Positions 8,898 to 16,747 of a stretch of 64,000 nucleotides of DNA are shown here, in pieces. The notes below the pieces were generated by a model. The model saw only the letters and a program-made list of their open reading frames with translations, made no database searches and was not told the DNA's origin. A program made the position numbers and the translations under genes. The DNA comes from Streptomyces sp. AC550_RSS872 (GTDB lineage: Bacteria; Actinomycetota; Actinomycetes; Streptomycetales; Streptomycetaceae). The stretch spans positions 1 through 64,000 of the forward strand of contig NZ_JAGMUL010000083.1 of assembly GCF_019049285.1 (NCBI RefSeq), given 5' to 3'. Every line of letters begins with the position of its first letter. The first letter of the stretch is position 1.

Positions 8898-10253
8898 TGG
8901 ATCGTGGCCGCCGGGTTCTGTCTGGTGTCGGCCGTCCTCGTACCGCTCACCCTGCCGCTCGGCTGGGACGAGCTCGTGTACGCCAGCCGCTTCGGATCGT
9001 ACGGTCCCGCCACCCCGTTCAGCGCCCCGCGTACCCGCGGGGTCCCCCTGCTGCTCGCTCCGATCGCCTCCTGGAGCGACTCGACGGTGCTGCTGAGGGT
9101 GTGGCTGCTCCTGCTGGCCGGCGGTGCTCTCTGGCTGGGATTCAGGCCCTGGCTGCGGATCGTGCACCGCCCGGCGGCGGTGTGGGTGGCGGCCGGGCTG
9201 TACGGCAGCCTGTGGATCACTCTGTTCTACGCCGGTTCCGCGATGCCGAACCACTACACCGCGATGGGCGCCACCGCCGCGTTGGGCTGTTTCCTCGCGC
9301 CGCGTCCCCGGTACGCGGGTGTCGCGGCAGGCCTGGCGGTCGTGACCCTGATGCGGCCCAACGACGGTGTGGCCGTCGCCGCACCGCTGCTCCTGGCGGC
9401 CGTACTGATGCCCGCACTGCGCGGCGACGGCCGCCTGAAGGGGCGTCTGTCGGCCGTGGCGGCCGGACTCGCGGCGGGTGCGCTGCCCTGGGTCGTCGAG
9501 GCCGAGGTGCGGTTCGGCGGGGTGCGCAGCCGGCTCGCGGAGGCCGACGAGGCCCAGGGCGGCCTGCGGGCCGTCTTCTCCCTGGGCGCCCATTTCACCG
9601 CGCTGGACGGCCCGCTGCTGTGCCGTCCCTGTACGGGCGACAGCGTACGGCTGCCCGTGGCGGAGTGGTGGGTGCTGCTGCCGCTGCTGGTCGGCCTGGG
9701 ACTGTGGGCGGAGCGCCGGGCTCGCCGGTCCGCCGCACCGCTGTGGCTGTCGGTGGCGGTGGCGGTGGCCGCGGCGGCGCCGTATCTCTTCCTCGTCCCC
9801 TACGCCGCGCCGCGGTTCCTGCTGCCGGCCTACGCCCTGCTGGCGCTCCCTGCCGCTGTCGGGCTCCTCGCCGTCGTCCACCGGGCCCGCACCCGCCGTT
9901 CGGTGCCGACAGCCGCGGTGCTCGCCCTGGTACTCCTCGGGCACTTGGGCATCCAGGCCGGGCTCGTCCACTATCTTGCGGGCAACCATCAGCGGGCCCG
10001 CGGAGACTGGGTCCGGATCGCCTCCGTGCTGCGCGAGCACGGGGTGCACCCGCCGTGTGTCCTCGCGGGGAACAGTGCGACGATTCCCATCGCCCATAGC
10101 GCGGGCTGCACTGTCTCGGAGACGGATCCCCCGGCGCCCCCCAGTGCGCTGGTCCTTCGCGGGGGGAAGCCACCGCACTGGGCACGCGACTGGCAGAGTT
10201 TTCCGGTGCCGGACACCTACCACCCCGGATGGACCGTCGTCGTGCGTCCATGA
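8823..10253 (+). CDS. Polytopic membrane protein, GT-C-like (glycosyltransferase family 39/87-like)
   Basis: 476 aa with about ten hydrophobic segments. The first luminal loop has GWDELVYASRFG with an acidic DE pair soon after the first helix, as in GT-C (polyprenyl-phosphate-sugar dependent) transferases, and ends with a soluble tail of about 90 residues (from RGDWVRIASVLREHG). It probably moves a sugar onto a glycan or protein on the outer face of the membrane, using lipid-linked donor; the exact family is not certain. ATG overlaps the stop of the GT4 gene. The first 75 bp contain two consecutive in-frame tandem duplications (15 bp x2, 18 bp x2), so the N-terminus reads MNADRMNADR and then SAQRMLSAQRML; the true start may be the second Met. 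Confidence 0.7.
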   Translation: MNADRMNADRTTASAQRMLSAQRMLWIVAAGFCLVSAVLVPLTLPLGWDELVYASRFGSYGPATPFSAPRTRGVPLLLAPIASWSDSTVLLRVWLLLLAGGALWLGFRPWLRIVHRPAAVWVAAGLYGSLWITLFYAGSAMPNHYTAMGATAALGCFLAPRPRYAGVAAGLAVVTLMRPNDGVAVAAPLLLAAVLMPALRGDGRLKGRLSAVAAGLAAGALPWVVEAEVRFGGVRSRLAEADEAQGGLRAVFSLGAHFTALDGPLLCRPCTGDSVRLPVAEWWVLLPLLVGLGLWAERRARRSAAPLWLSVAVAVAAAAPYLFLVPYAAPRFLLPAYALLALPAAVGLLAVVHRARTRRSVPTAAVLALVLLGHLGIQAGLVHYLAGNHQRARGDWVRIASVLREHGVHPPCVLAGNSATIPIAHSAGCTVSETDPPAPPSALVLRGGKPPHWARDWQSFPVPDTYHPGWTVVVRP

Positions 10254-10523
10254 CGGCTGGCTGTGCGCCTCAGGACCGGTAGGGCGATGCGGCCCCCAGG
10301 CCCACTGCGGCGCCGTCCATCTGTGGCTGGAGCGGCCGGCACCGCCAGTCCGACCTGTGGCTGGCGTCCGGCACCAGCGTGCCGCCCGCCAGAGGTTGCT
10401 CGGAGGTGTCGATACGTCGTGCCGTCGGAGGCGAAAGCCAGTGAGGTAGAGACGTAGAGCGACGACAGAGTGTTACGTCCGGACAAGAAATGTGGAACTC
10501 TGTCCTCCGGAATTGTATGCGGC
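10254..10523. other. Gap between GT operon and RIP gene
   Basis: About 270 bp with no gene that I can support. It ends in copy B of the leader repeat. GGAAC near 10,493 and GGAAT near 10,509 could belong to an ECF-type promoter, but no matching -10 is convincing. Confidence 0.4.
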
Positions 10524-10568
10524 GGCAAAAGGGGCCTGCCAAACAACCTCCCGGCTGTGAGCGTCGGT
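10524..10568 (+). repeat. 45-bp leader repeat, copy B (before RIP gene)
   Basis: Direct copy of 6,739-6,783 with five mismatches, located 37 bp before the ATG of the RIP homologue. The following ribosome-site segment (CCACCGGAGCACACC) also resembles the one after copy A. Confidence 0.75.
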
Positions 10569-10605
10569 CGTGACATCGCCACACGTCGAACCACCGGAGC
10601 ACACC

Positions 10606-11304
10606 ATGCCCACCAGCGTCCTGATCGCGGTCGCCTTGTCCGTCCTTCTCGGGATCCTGGTGTTCTTCACGGTGCCCAGGGGCACCGAGGCATCCCCCGC
10701 CGAGACCGTCGCCGGCAGGAGACACGTCGACTTCCCACAGGTCCGCTGGAACATCAACCGCGGCTCGGGCGCCTATCTGACCATGCTCGACCAGCTGCGC
10801 AACCTCGCCGAGACCTCGGCCAACGGCGTCGCCGCCACCGGCAACGCGGAGAGCCGGAGTTTCGCCGACATCGTGATCAGCAGCGGCGACCACACCTCCG
10901 CAGTACATGCGATCGTGCGGCTCAGCGACTTCGGCGTCGTGCGGTTCTTCTCCAGCGACACCCCGCACAACTTCGTCCTGAACCTCGCCTCCGACGTCCC
11001 CGACCATGACGACGCCGACGACAACTGGTTCCTCGGCAAGCAGGGCTACGACACCCTCACCCGCGTCGCGAACCAGTCACTGACCGCCGTCAACCTGAAC
11101 GAGCGCAGCCTTGAGAACAGCCTCAGGGACCTCGGCATCCCCGGCACCGACCGCACCGCCCAGGCGCGCGGCATGCTGCGCTACATCATCGCCATCACCG
11201 AGGCCTCCCGGTTCCGCCCCATCGCCCACCGCATCGCGCACGGCATGGCCACCGGCTCCGACGTCTTCGTCACCGCACAGCAGGTCGGCCTGATACGTAA
11301 CTAG
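10606..11304 (+). CDS. Secreted ribosome-inactivating protein (RIP) homologue
   Basis: 232 aa. The N-terminus (about residues 3-22) is a signal peptide or anchor. The rest matches the RIP N-glycosidase fold of ricin A/Shiga A: AYLTMLDQLRN near 56, VVRFFSSD near 110, GYDTLTRVANQS with Tyr148 in the place of the second active-site Tyr, and ITEASRFRPIAHRI with Glu199 and Arg202 as the catalytic Glu-x-x-Arg pair. Such enzymes remove the sarcin-ricin-loop adenine of large rRNA. The protein ends soon after the catalytic helix and lacks the usual C-terminal Trp region, so it may be short or inactive. ATG 10606 has GGAG 6 bp upstream; the upstream in-frame GTG at 10570 lacks a ribosome site. No immunity gene is visible beside it; export would protect the producer. 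Confidence 0.8.
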   Translation: MPTSVLIAVALSVLLGILVFFTVPRGTEASPAETVAGRRHVDFPQVRWNINRGSGAYLTMLDQLRNLAETSANGVAATGNAESRSFADIVISSGDHTSAVHAIVRLSDFGVVRFFSSDTPHNFVLNLASDVPDHDDADDNWFLGKQGYDTLTRVANQSLTAVNLNERSLENSLRDLGIPGTDRTAQARGMLRYIIAITEASRFRPIAHRIAHGMATGSDVFVTAQQVGLIRN

Positions 11305-11453
11305 GCCGGCCGTCAGCGATGACTTCATCGGCCACACCAACCGCCCCGACCTCCTGATCGCCGCCCGATCGGAGAACCGGGGAGCCGGACCCCGACCGGC
11401 CACCTCACACCGGCGGCACAGATCAATCCGATCCCGCACGGCAGCACCACAGA

Positions 11454-11496
11454 GACAGGCCCCACCCGTGAGATAGCTCACGCGTCGGGGCCTGTC
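11454..11496 (+). terminator. Strong hairpin downstream of the RIP gene
   Basis: Outer stem GACAGGCCCC/GGGGCCTGTC with a second inner palindrome CGTGAG-CTCACG. Works in either direction; no T-run. Confidence 0.7.
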
Positions 11497-11544
11497 GTAT
11501 GACCTGCTCAAGCTGTGTGATGCCTCACAGCGATCTTGGAAACG

Positions 11545-11592
11545 AGAAACGGGCCCCTGCGGTGACTTCCGTCACTCGCAGAGACCCGTTTC
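11545..11592 (-). terminator. Terminator of tRNA-Leu
   Basis: Long stem GAAACGGG.../...CCCGTTTC, with an inner GTGAC/GTCAC pair, just 3' of the tRNA on the - strand. Confidence 0.75.
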
Positions 11593-11606
11593 ATCGGTTC
11601 TCACTG

Positions 11607-11690
11607 TGCGCGAGGGGGGAGTTGAACCCCCACGCCCTTGCGGGCACTGGAACCTGAATCCAGCGCGTCTGCCTATTCCGCCACCCGCGC
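11607..11690 (-). tRNA. tRNA-Leu (CAG)
   Basis: 84 nt class II tRNA without encoded CCA. Acceptor GCGCGGG pairs with CTCGCGC. The anticodon stem CTGGA/TCCAG encloses loop TTCAGGT, anticodon CAG. A variable arm (TGCCC/GGGCG) and T-loop GTTCAACTC are present. Confidence 0.95.
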
Positions 11691-12195
11691 ATTGGGTGTG
11701 TCCTCGGGCTCTTCCCTTGCGGTCCGGCGCCTTCCGACACGCAGAACATTAGCACGCCGTCCAGGGTGGATTCACATCGCTTATCCCCAGGCAGCCGCGG
11801 TGCAAGCGGCGTGCGCGCGCCCACCAGCACAGTCGGCACATCCCACCCGACGGCGACCGACCCGCGACGCCCTCCGCTCCGTATCAACGAGTACCTGTTC
11901 ACGTATCAACCTCGTACCGGTACCACGCATCTCCCCAGGAGCCGGTCGGGGTCCACAGTCAGGTGCGGGACACTGGTCTTCGGCCGCCTCTACGATCCAT
12001 GGCAAGACTGTGCCCCTGAGGAGTTCGAAGGGGAGCTCCACAGGGAACTTCGAGGGCGTCGACACCCGTCGACCGGGCCGACAGGGGGAACCAGCCGATT
12101 GACCGGCGCGTGGATACGATCAGTAAGCAGTACCAGGTAAGGCAGTACCCGCCCGGCGGGATGCAGGACGAAGCAGGCTACGGAGGAGGTGCCCC
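11691..12195. other. Upstream region of the fhaA-pknB cluster
   Basis: About 500 bp with no supported gene. It must hold the promoters of tRNA-Leu (- strand) and of the fhaA operon (+ strand). A TTGACC lies at about 12,099 but no -10 box is correctly spaced, so I do not call a promoter. Confidence 0.4.
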
Positions 12196-13077
12196 ATGGG
12201 AGTCCTGAAGAAGTTCGAGCAGCGTCTCGAAGGTCTGGTCAACGGCACCTTCGCCAAGGTGTTCAAGTCCGAGGTCCAGCCCGTGGAGATCGCGGGAGCG
12301 CTCCAGCGCGAGTGCGACAACAACGCGACCATCTGGAACCGCGACCGCACGGTCGTCCCCAATGACTTCATCGTGGAGCTCAGCGCGCCGGACTACGAGC
12401 GGCTGAGCCCCTACTCCGGCCAGCTCGGCGACGAGCTCGCCGGCATGGTCCGCGACTACGCCAAGCAGCAGCGCTACACCTTCATGGGCCCGATCAAGGT
12501 CAACCTGGAGAAGGCCGACGACCTCGACACCGGCCTGTACCGCGTGCGCAGCCGCACGCTCGCCGGCTCCACCGACCAGCAGAGCGGCGGCCGGCAGGCC
12601 CCCGCACCCGCCGCCCCGGCCGGGCGGCCCGGTGGTGCCCAGGGCCAGGGCGGCTACGGCTATCCGCCGGCCGCCGCACCCGCGGGCGCCCCGCCCATGC
12701 CGGCCGCGCCGCCGCCCGGCGGCCGCCCCGGCGGTTACGGCTACCCGCAGCCCGCGGGCGGCCAGCGACCCCCCGCCGCACCCGCGGCCGGCGGCCGCAC
12801 CCGCTACTGGATCGAGATCAACGGCACCCGCCATCAGATCTCCCGCGCCACGCTCGTGCTGGGCCGCAGCACCGACGCCGACGTGCGGATCGACGACCCC
12901 GGCGTCTCCCGCCGGCACTGCGAGATCCGGACCGGAACGCCCTCGACGATCCAGGATCTCGGGTCCACCAACGGCATCGTGGTGGACGGGCAGCACACCA
13001 CCCGCGCTACGCTCCGCGACGGCTCGCGGATCGTCGTGGGCAGCACCACCGTTATCTATAGGCAAGCCGAAGGGTGA
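12196..13077 (+). CDS. fhaA: FhaA: DUF3662 and FHA domain protein
   Basis: 293 aa. Residues 1-115 are the DUF3662 domain (MGVLKKFEQRLEGLVNGTFAKVF...). Residues 120-198 are a Gly/Pro/Ala/Tyr-rich linker. Residues 200-292 form an FHA phosphothreonine-binding domain with GRSTDADVRIDD, SRRHCEI and DLGSTNG. In mycobacteria FhaA binds a phosphorylated partner (the MviN/MurJ-associated pseudokinase) and tunes peptidoglycan synthesis and septation. It heads the + strand cluster with fhaB, pstP, rodA, pbpA and pknB; GGAGGAGG lies just upstream of the ATG. Confidence 0.93.
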   Translation: MGVLKKFEQRLEGLVNGTFAKVFKSEVQPVEIAGALQRECDNNATIWNRDRTVVPNDFIVELSAPDYERLSPYSGQLGDELAGMVRDYAKQQRYTFMGPIKVNLEKADDLDTGLYRVRSRTLAGSTDQQSGGRQAPAPAAPAGRPGGAQGQGGYGYPPAAAPAGAPPMPAAPPPGGRPGGYGYPQPAGGQRPPAAPAAGGRTRYWIEINGTRHQISRATLVLGRSTDADVRIDDPGVSRRHCEIRTGTPSTIQDLGSTNGIVVDGQHTTRATLRDGSRIVVGSTTVIYRQAEG

Positions 13078-13087
13078 AGCGGGGGCA

Positions 13088-13600
13088 ATGTCAGAGCTGA
13101 CCCTCACGGTCATGCGGCTGGGTTTCCTGGCCGTCCTGTGGCTGTTCGTGATCGTGGCCGTGCAGGTCATCCGCAGCGACCTGTTCGGTACGCGCGTCAC
13201 GCAGCGCGGATCGCGCCGCGAGGCCGCCCGGCCGCAGCAGGCCGCACGACAGGCGGCGCCTCCGCAGCAGCGCGGCCAGCAGGGCGGCGGCCGCCAGCGC
13301 CGTAACGCCCCCACCAAGCTGGTCGTGTCCGAGGGCACCCTGACCGGCACCACCGTCGCGCTCCAGGGCCAGACCATCACCCTGGGCCGGGCGCACGACA
13401 GCACCATCGTGCTGGACGACGACTACGCCTCCAGCCGGCATGCCAGGATCTACCCGGACCGCGACGGCCAGTGGATCGTCGAGGACCTGGGCTCCACCAA
13501 CGGCACGTACCTCGACCGAACGCGGCTCACGACCCCCACACCGATCCCGCTGGGCGCGCCGATCCGCATCGGCAAGACCGTCATCGAGCTGCGGAAGTAG
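13088..13600 (+). CDS. fhaB: FhaB (FipA): membrane-anchored FHA protein
   Basis: 170 aa: one N-terminal membrane helix (about 6-27), a basic Gln/Arg/Gly-rich linker, and an FHA domain (about 80-168) with LGRAHDSTIVLDDDYASSRHARI and DLGSTNGTYLD. This is the second FHA protein of the actinobacterial pknB cluster. In mycobacteria it is phosphorylated by PknA/B and links FtsZ and FtsQ under stress. ATG 13088 lies 10 bp after the fhaA stop and fits the family start; the longer open frame from 12,632 is only a shadow of fhaA. Confidence 0.92.
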   Translation: MSELTLTVMRLGFLAVLWLFVIVAVQVIRSDLFGTRVTQRGSRREAARPQQAARQAAPPQQRGQQGGGRQRRNAPTKLVVSEGTLTGTTVALQGQTITLGRAHDSTIVLDDDYASSRHARIYPDRDGQWIVEDLGSTNGTYLDRTRLTTPTPIPLGAPIRIGKTVIELRK

Positions 13601-13684
13601 TACGACAATGAGCGAGCGGAGCGAGCACGCAGCGGCGGCCCCCAGCAGGGGCCCCGGCGCGCTCCCGACCGGAGGGTGGGCACC

Positions 13685-15268
13685 GTGCGGATGTACCCGG
13701 AGCCGACGGGCGAGGTGCGCATGAGTCTGTCACTGCGCTTCGCCGCCGGATCGCACAAAGGCATGATCCGGGAGGGCAACGAGGACTCCGGATACGCCGG
13801 ACCTCGCCTGCTCGCCATCGCCGACGGCATGGGCGGCGCCGCGGCCGGCGAGGTCGCCTCCTCCGAGGCCATCTCCACGATCGTCGCCCTCGACGACGAC
13901 GTCCCCGGCTCCGACATCCTCACCTCGCTCGGCACCGCCGTACAGCGCGCCAACGACCAGCTGCGCTCGATGGTCGAGGAGGACCCGCAGCTGGAGGGCA
14001 TGGGCACCACGCTCACGGCCCTCCTGTGGACCGGGCAGCGCCTCGGCCTCGTCCACGTCGGCGACTCCCGCGCCTACCTGCTCCGCGACGGCGTCCTCAC
14101 CCAGATCACGCAGGACCACACCTGGGTGCAGCGTCTCGTCGACGAGGGCCGCATCACCGAGGAAGAGGCCACCACCCACCCCCAGCGCTCCCTGCTGATG
14201 CGGGCGTTGGGCAGCGGCGACCACGTCGAACCCGACCTCTCCATCCGCGAGGTCCGCGCCGGCGACCGCTACCTGATCTGCTCCGACGGCCTCTCCGGCG
14301 TCGTGTCCCACCAGACCCTGGAGGACACCCTCGCCAGCTACCAGGGCCCGCAGGAGACCGTGCAGCAGCTGATCGAGCTCGCGTTGCGCGGCGGCGGCCC
14401 CGACAACATCACCGTGATCATCGCCGACGTCCTCGACCTGGACACCGGCGACACCCTCGCCGGGCAGCTGTCCGACACCCCGGTCGTGGTCGGCGCCGTC
14501 GCCGAGAACCAGAACCACCTGCACGACAACGGCATCATGCAGACCCCCGCCGGCCGCGCCTCCGGGCTCGGCCGCCACGTGCCCGGACAGGGCGGCGGAG
14601 GCGGCGAGTTCGGCCCGCCCGGCTCCGGCGACACCACCGGCTACATCCCCACGGGCAGCTTCGGCGACTACACCGACGACGACTTCGTCAAGCCCCGCAA
14701 GGGCCGCTGGCTGAAGAGATCCCTCTACCTCGCCCTCGCGCTCGGCGTGATCGGCGGCGGTCTGTACGGCGGCTGGCGCTGGACACAGACCCAGTACTAC
14801 GTGGGCGCCAACAACGAACACGTCGCCCTGTACCGGGGGATCAGCCAGGACCTGGCCTGGGTCTCGCTCTCGAAGGTCGAAAAGGACCACCCCGAGATCG
14901 AACTCAAGTACCTGCCGCCCTACCAGCAGAAGCTCGTCGAGGCGACCATCACCGAGGGCGGCCTCAAGGACGCCCAGACGAAGATCGACGAGCTCGCCCT
15001 CCAGGCCTCCGCGTGCAAGAAGCGGTCCGAGCAGCAGGCAGCCGAGAGCGACAAGAACGCCCGGACCGGCGAGGGCGAGGCCGGAGGCACCACGGGAACC
15101 ACCCGTACCTCCCTTACGTCCAAGGCGACACCGACACCGAACCCCTCGGCGTCCAAGCCCTCGACCCCGCCCAACACCACCTCCCCGACACCGACTGCGA
15201 CGCCAAGCCCCGGCCCCACTCTCTCGGAGGAAGAGCAGAAGGTCGTCTCGAACTGCGGTACGCAGTAG
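13685..15268 (+). CDS. pstP: PP2C-type Ser/Thr protein phosphatase (PstP)
   Basis: 527 aa. Residues about 12-245 are a PPM phosphatase with the metal-binding motifs NEDS, ADGMGG, GDSRAYLLRDG and SDGLSG...GGPDNITVI. A loop of about 100 residues leads to one membrane helix (about 345-363) and an extracytoplasmic Thr/Ser/Pro-rich tail. It dephosphorylates PknB and its substrates, closing the signalling loop with the kinase at 18,389. I chose GTG 13685 because GGAGG at 13,671 is well spaced; ATG 13691 and ATG 13721 (MSLSLRF, often annotated) are in-frame alternatives. Confidence 0.9.
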   Translation: MRMYPEPTGEVRMSLSLRFAAGSHKGMIREGNEDSGYAGPRLLAIADGMGGAAAGEVASSEAISTIVALDDDVPGSDILTSLGTAVQRANDQLRSMVEEDPQLEGMGTTLTALLWTGQRLGLVHVGDSRAYLLRDGVLTQITQDHTWVQRLVDEGRITEEEATTHPQRSLLMRALGSGDHVEPDLSIREVRAGDRYLICSDGLSGVVSHQTLEDTLASYQGPQETVQQLIELALRGGGPDNITVIIADVLDLDTGDTLAGQLSDTPVVVGAVAENQNHLHDNGIMQTPAGRASGLGRHVPGQGGGGGEFGPPGSGDTTGYIPTGSFGDYTDDDFVKPRKGRWLKRSLYLALALGVIGGGLYGGWRWTQTQYYVGANNEHVALYRGISQDLAWVSLSKVEKDHPEIELKYLPPYQQKLVEATITEGGLKDAQTKIDELALQASACKKRSEQQAAESDKNARTGEGEAGGTTGTTRTSLTSKATPTPNPSASKPSTPPNTTSPTPTATPSPGPTLSEEEQKVVSNCGTQ

Positions 15269-15295
15269 GCAAGCCGTGAGAGGCCCCGTCACACG

Positions 15296-16747
15296 ATGAG
15301 CAGTACTACGAACTCGCCGACGCATCACACGTCCACGATCGGCGCGATCGGCGCGCCGAGCAGGCGCAACACCGAGCTCGCGCTGTTGGTGTTCGCGGTC
15401 GTCATTCCGGTGTTCGCCTACGCCAACGTGGGCCTGGCGATCCATGACGAAGTGCCCGCCGGGCTGCTCGGCTACGGCCTGGGCCTCGGCCTGCTGGCCG
15501 GCGTCGGCCATCTCGCCGTACGGAAGTTCGCGCCCTACGCGGACCCGCTGCTGCTGCCATTGGCGACCCTGCTGAACGGACTGGGACTGGTCGCCATCTG
15601 GCGGCTGGACCAGTCGAAGCTGCTCCAGCAGATCGGACAGGCCGGCGGCAAGGCGACCAACCAGCTGATCTACACGGCCATGGGGATCGCCCTCTTCATC
15701 GCCGTGCTGATCTTCCTCAAGGACCACCGCACGCTACAGCGCTACACCTACATCTCCATGGCCGGCGCGCTGTTCCTGCTGCTGCTCCCGCTGGTGCCCG
15801 GCCTCGGCGCCGACATCACCTACGGCGCCAAGATCTGGATCCAGGTCGGCAGCTTCACCATCCAGCCCGGCGAGTTCGCCAAGATCGTCCTCGCGGTCTT
15901 CTTCGCCGGCTACCTGATGGTCAAGCGCGACGCCCTCGCCCTCGCCAGCCGTCGCTTCATGGGCCTGTACCTGCCCCGCGGCCGCGACCTCGGCCCGATC
16001 ATCGTCGTCTGGATGATCTCGATCCTCATCCTGGTCTTCGAGACCGACCTCGGTACGTCGCTGCTGTTCTTCGGAATGTTCGTCATCATGCTGTACGTCG
16101 CCACCGAGCGGACCAGCTGGATCGTCTTCGGTCTGCTGATGTCCGCGGCCGGCGCGGTCGGTGTGGCGAGCTTCGAACCGCACGTCCAGACCCGAGTCCA
16201 GGCCTGGCTCGACCCGATGCGCGAGTACACGCTGAGCCGCACCCCGAACGGCGACGGCCTGGTCCACTCCGAGCAGGCCATGCAGGCCCTGTGGGCCTTC
16301 GGCTCCGGCGGCACCCTCGGCACCGGCTGGGGCCAGGGCCACTCCGAGCTCATCCGCTTCGCCGCCAACTCCGACTTCATCCTCGCCACCTTCGGCGAGG
16401 AGCTCGGCCTGGCCGGCATCATGGCGATCCTGCTGATCTACGGCCTGATCGTGGAGCGCGGCGTGCGCACCGCCCTCGCCGCGCGCGACCCCTTCGGCAA
16501 GCTGCTCGCCGTCGGCCTCTCCGGCGCCTTCGCGCTCCAGGTCTTCGTCGTCGCCGGCGGCGTCATGGGTCTCATCCCGCTGACCGGTATGACGATGCCG
16601 TTCCTGGCATACGGCGGTTCCTCCGTCATCGCCAACTGGGCGCTCATCGGCGTACTCATCCGCATCAGCGACACCGCCCGCCGTCCGGCGCCCGCCCCCG
16701 CCCCCAGCCCCGACGCCGAGATGACCCAGGTGGTCCGCCCGTCATGA
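15296..16747 (+). CDS. rodA: RodA/FtsW-type SEDS peptidoglycan glycosyltransferase
   Basis: 483 aa with about ten to twelve membrane helices. SEDS signatures are present: GGKATNQLIYTAMG early, KIWIQVGSFTIQPGEFAKI (the conserved W-Q-P-E-F-K loop), FGSGGTLGTGWGQGHSELI and the final GLIPLTGMTMPFLAYGGSS. It polymerises lipid II into glycan strands together with the class B PBP encoded next. The ATG overlaps the following gene by 4 bp (ATGA), so SEDS and PBP are coupled. Confidence 0.93.
   Translation: MSSTTNSPTHHTSTIGAIGAPSRRNTELALLVFAVVIPVFAYANVGLAIHDEVPAGLLGYGLGLGLLAGVGHLAVRKFAPYADPLLLPLATLLNGLGLVAIWRLDQSKLLQQIGQAGGKATNQLIYTAMGIALFIAVLIFLKDHRTLQRYTYISMAGALFLLLLPLVPGLGADITYGAKIWIQVGSFTIQPGEFAKIVLAVFFAGYLMVKRDALALASRRFMGLYLPRGRDLGPIIVVWMISILILVFETDLGTSLLFFGMFVIMLYVATERTSWIVFGLLMSAAGAVGVASFEPHVQTRVQAWLDPMREYTLSRTPNGDGLVHSEQAMQALWAFGSGGTLGTGWGQGHSELIRFAANSDFILATFGEELGLAGIMAILLIYGLIVERGVRTALAARDPFGKLLAVGLSGAFALQVFVVAGGVMGLIPLTGMTMPFLAYGGSSVIANWALIGVLIRISDTARRPAPAPAPSPDAEMTQVVRPS

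Noticed and set aside
11607..11690. tRNA-Leu as integration site for a mobile element covering 1-11,600
   Set aside because: I see no duplicate of the tRNA 3' end and no integrase or excisionase in the window.
12099..12120. TTGACC/TACGAT as promoter of fhaA
   Set aside because: Spacing between the boxes is only about 10 bp, too short for a sigma-70 type promoter.
13730..15727. 665-codon open frame opposite pstP and rodA
   Set aside because: Antisense shadow caused by codon GC bias; no recognisable family.
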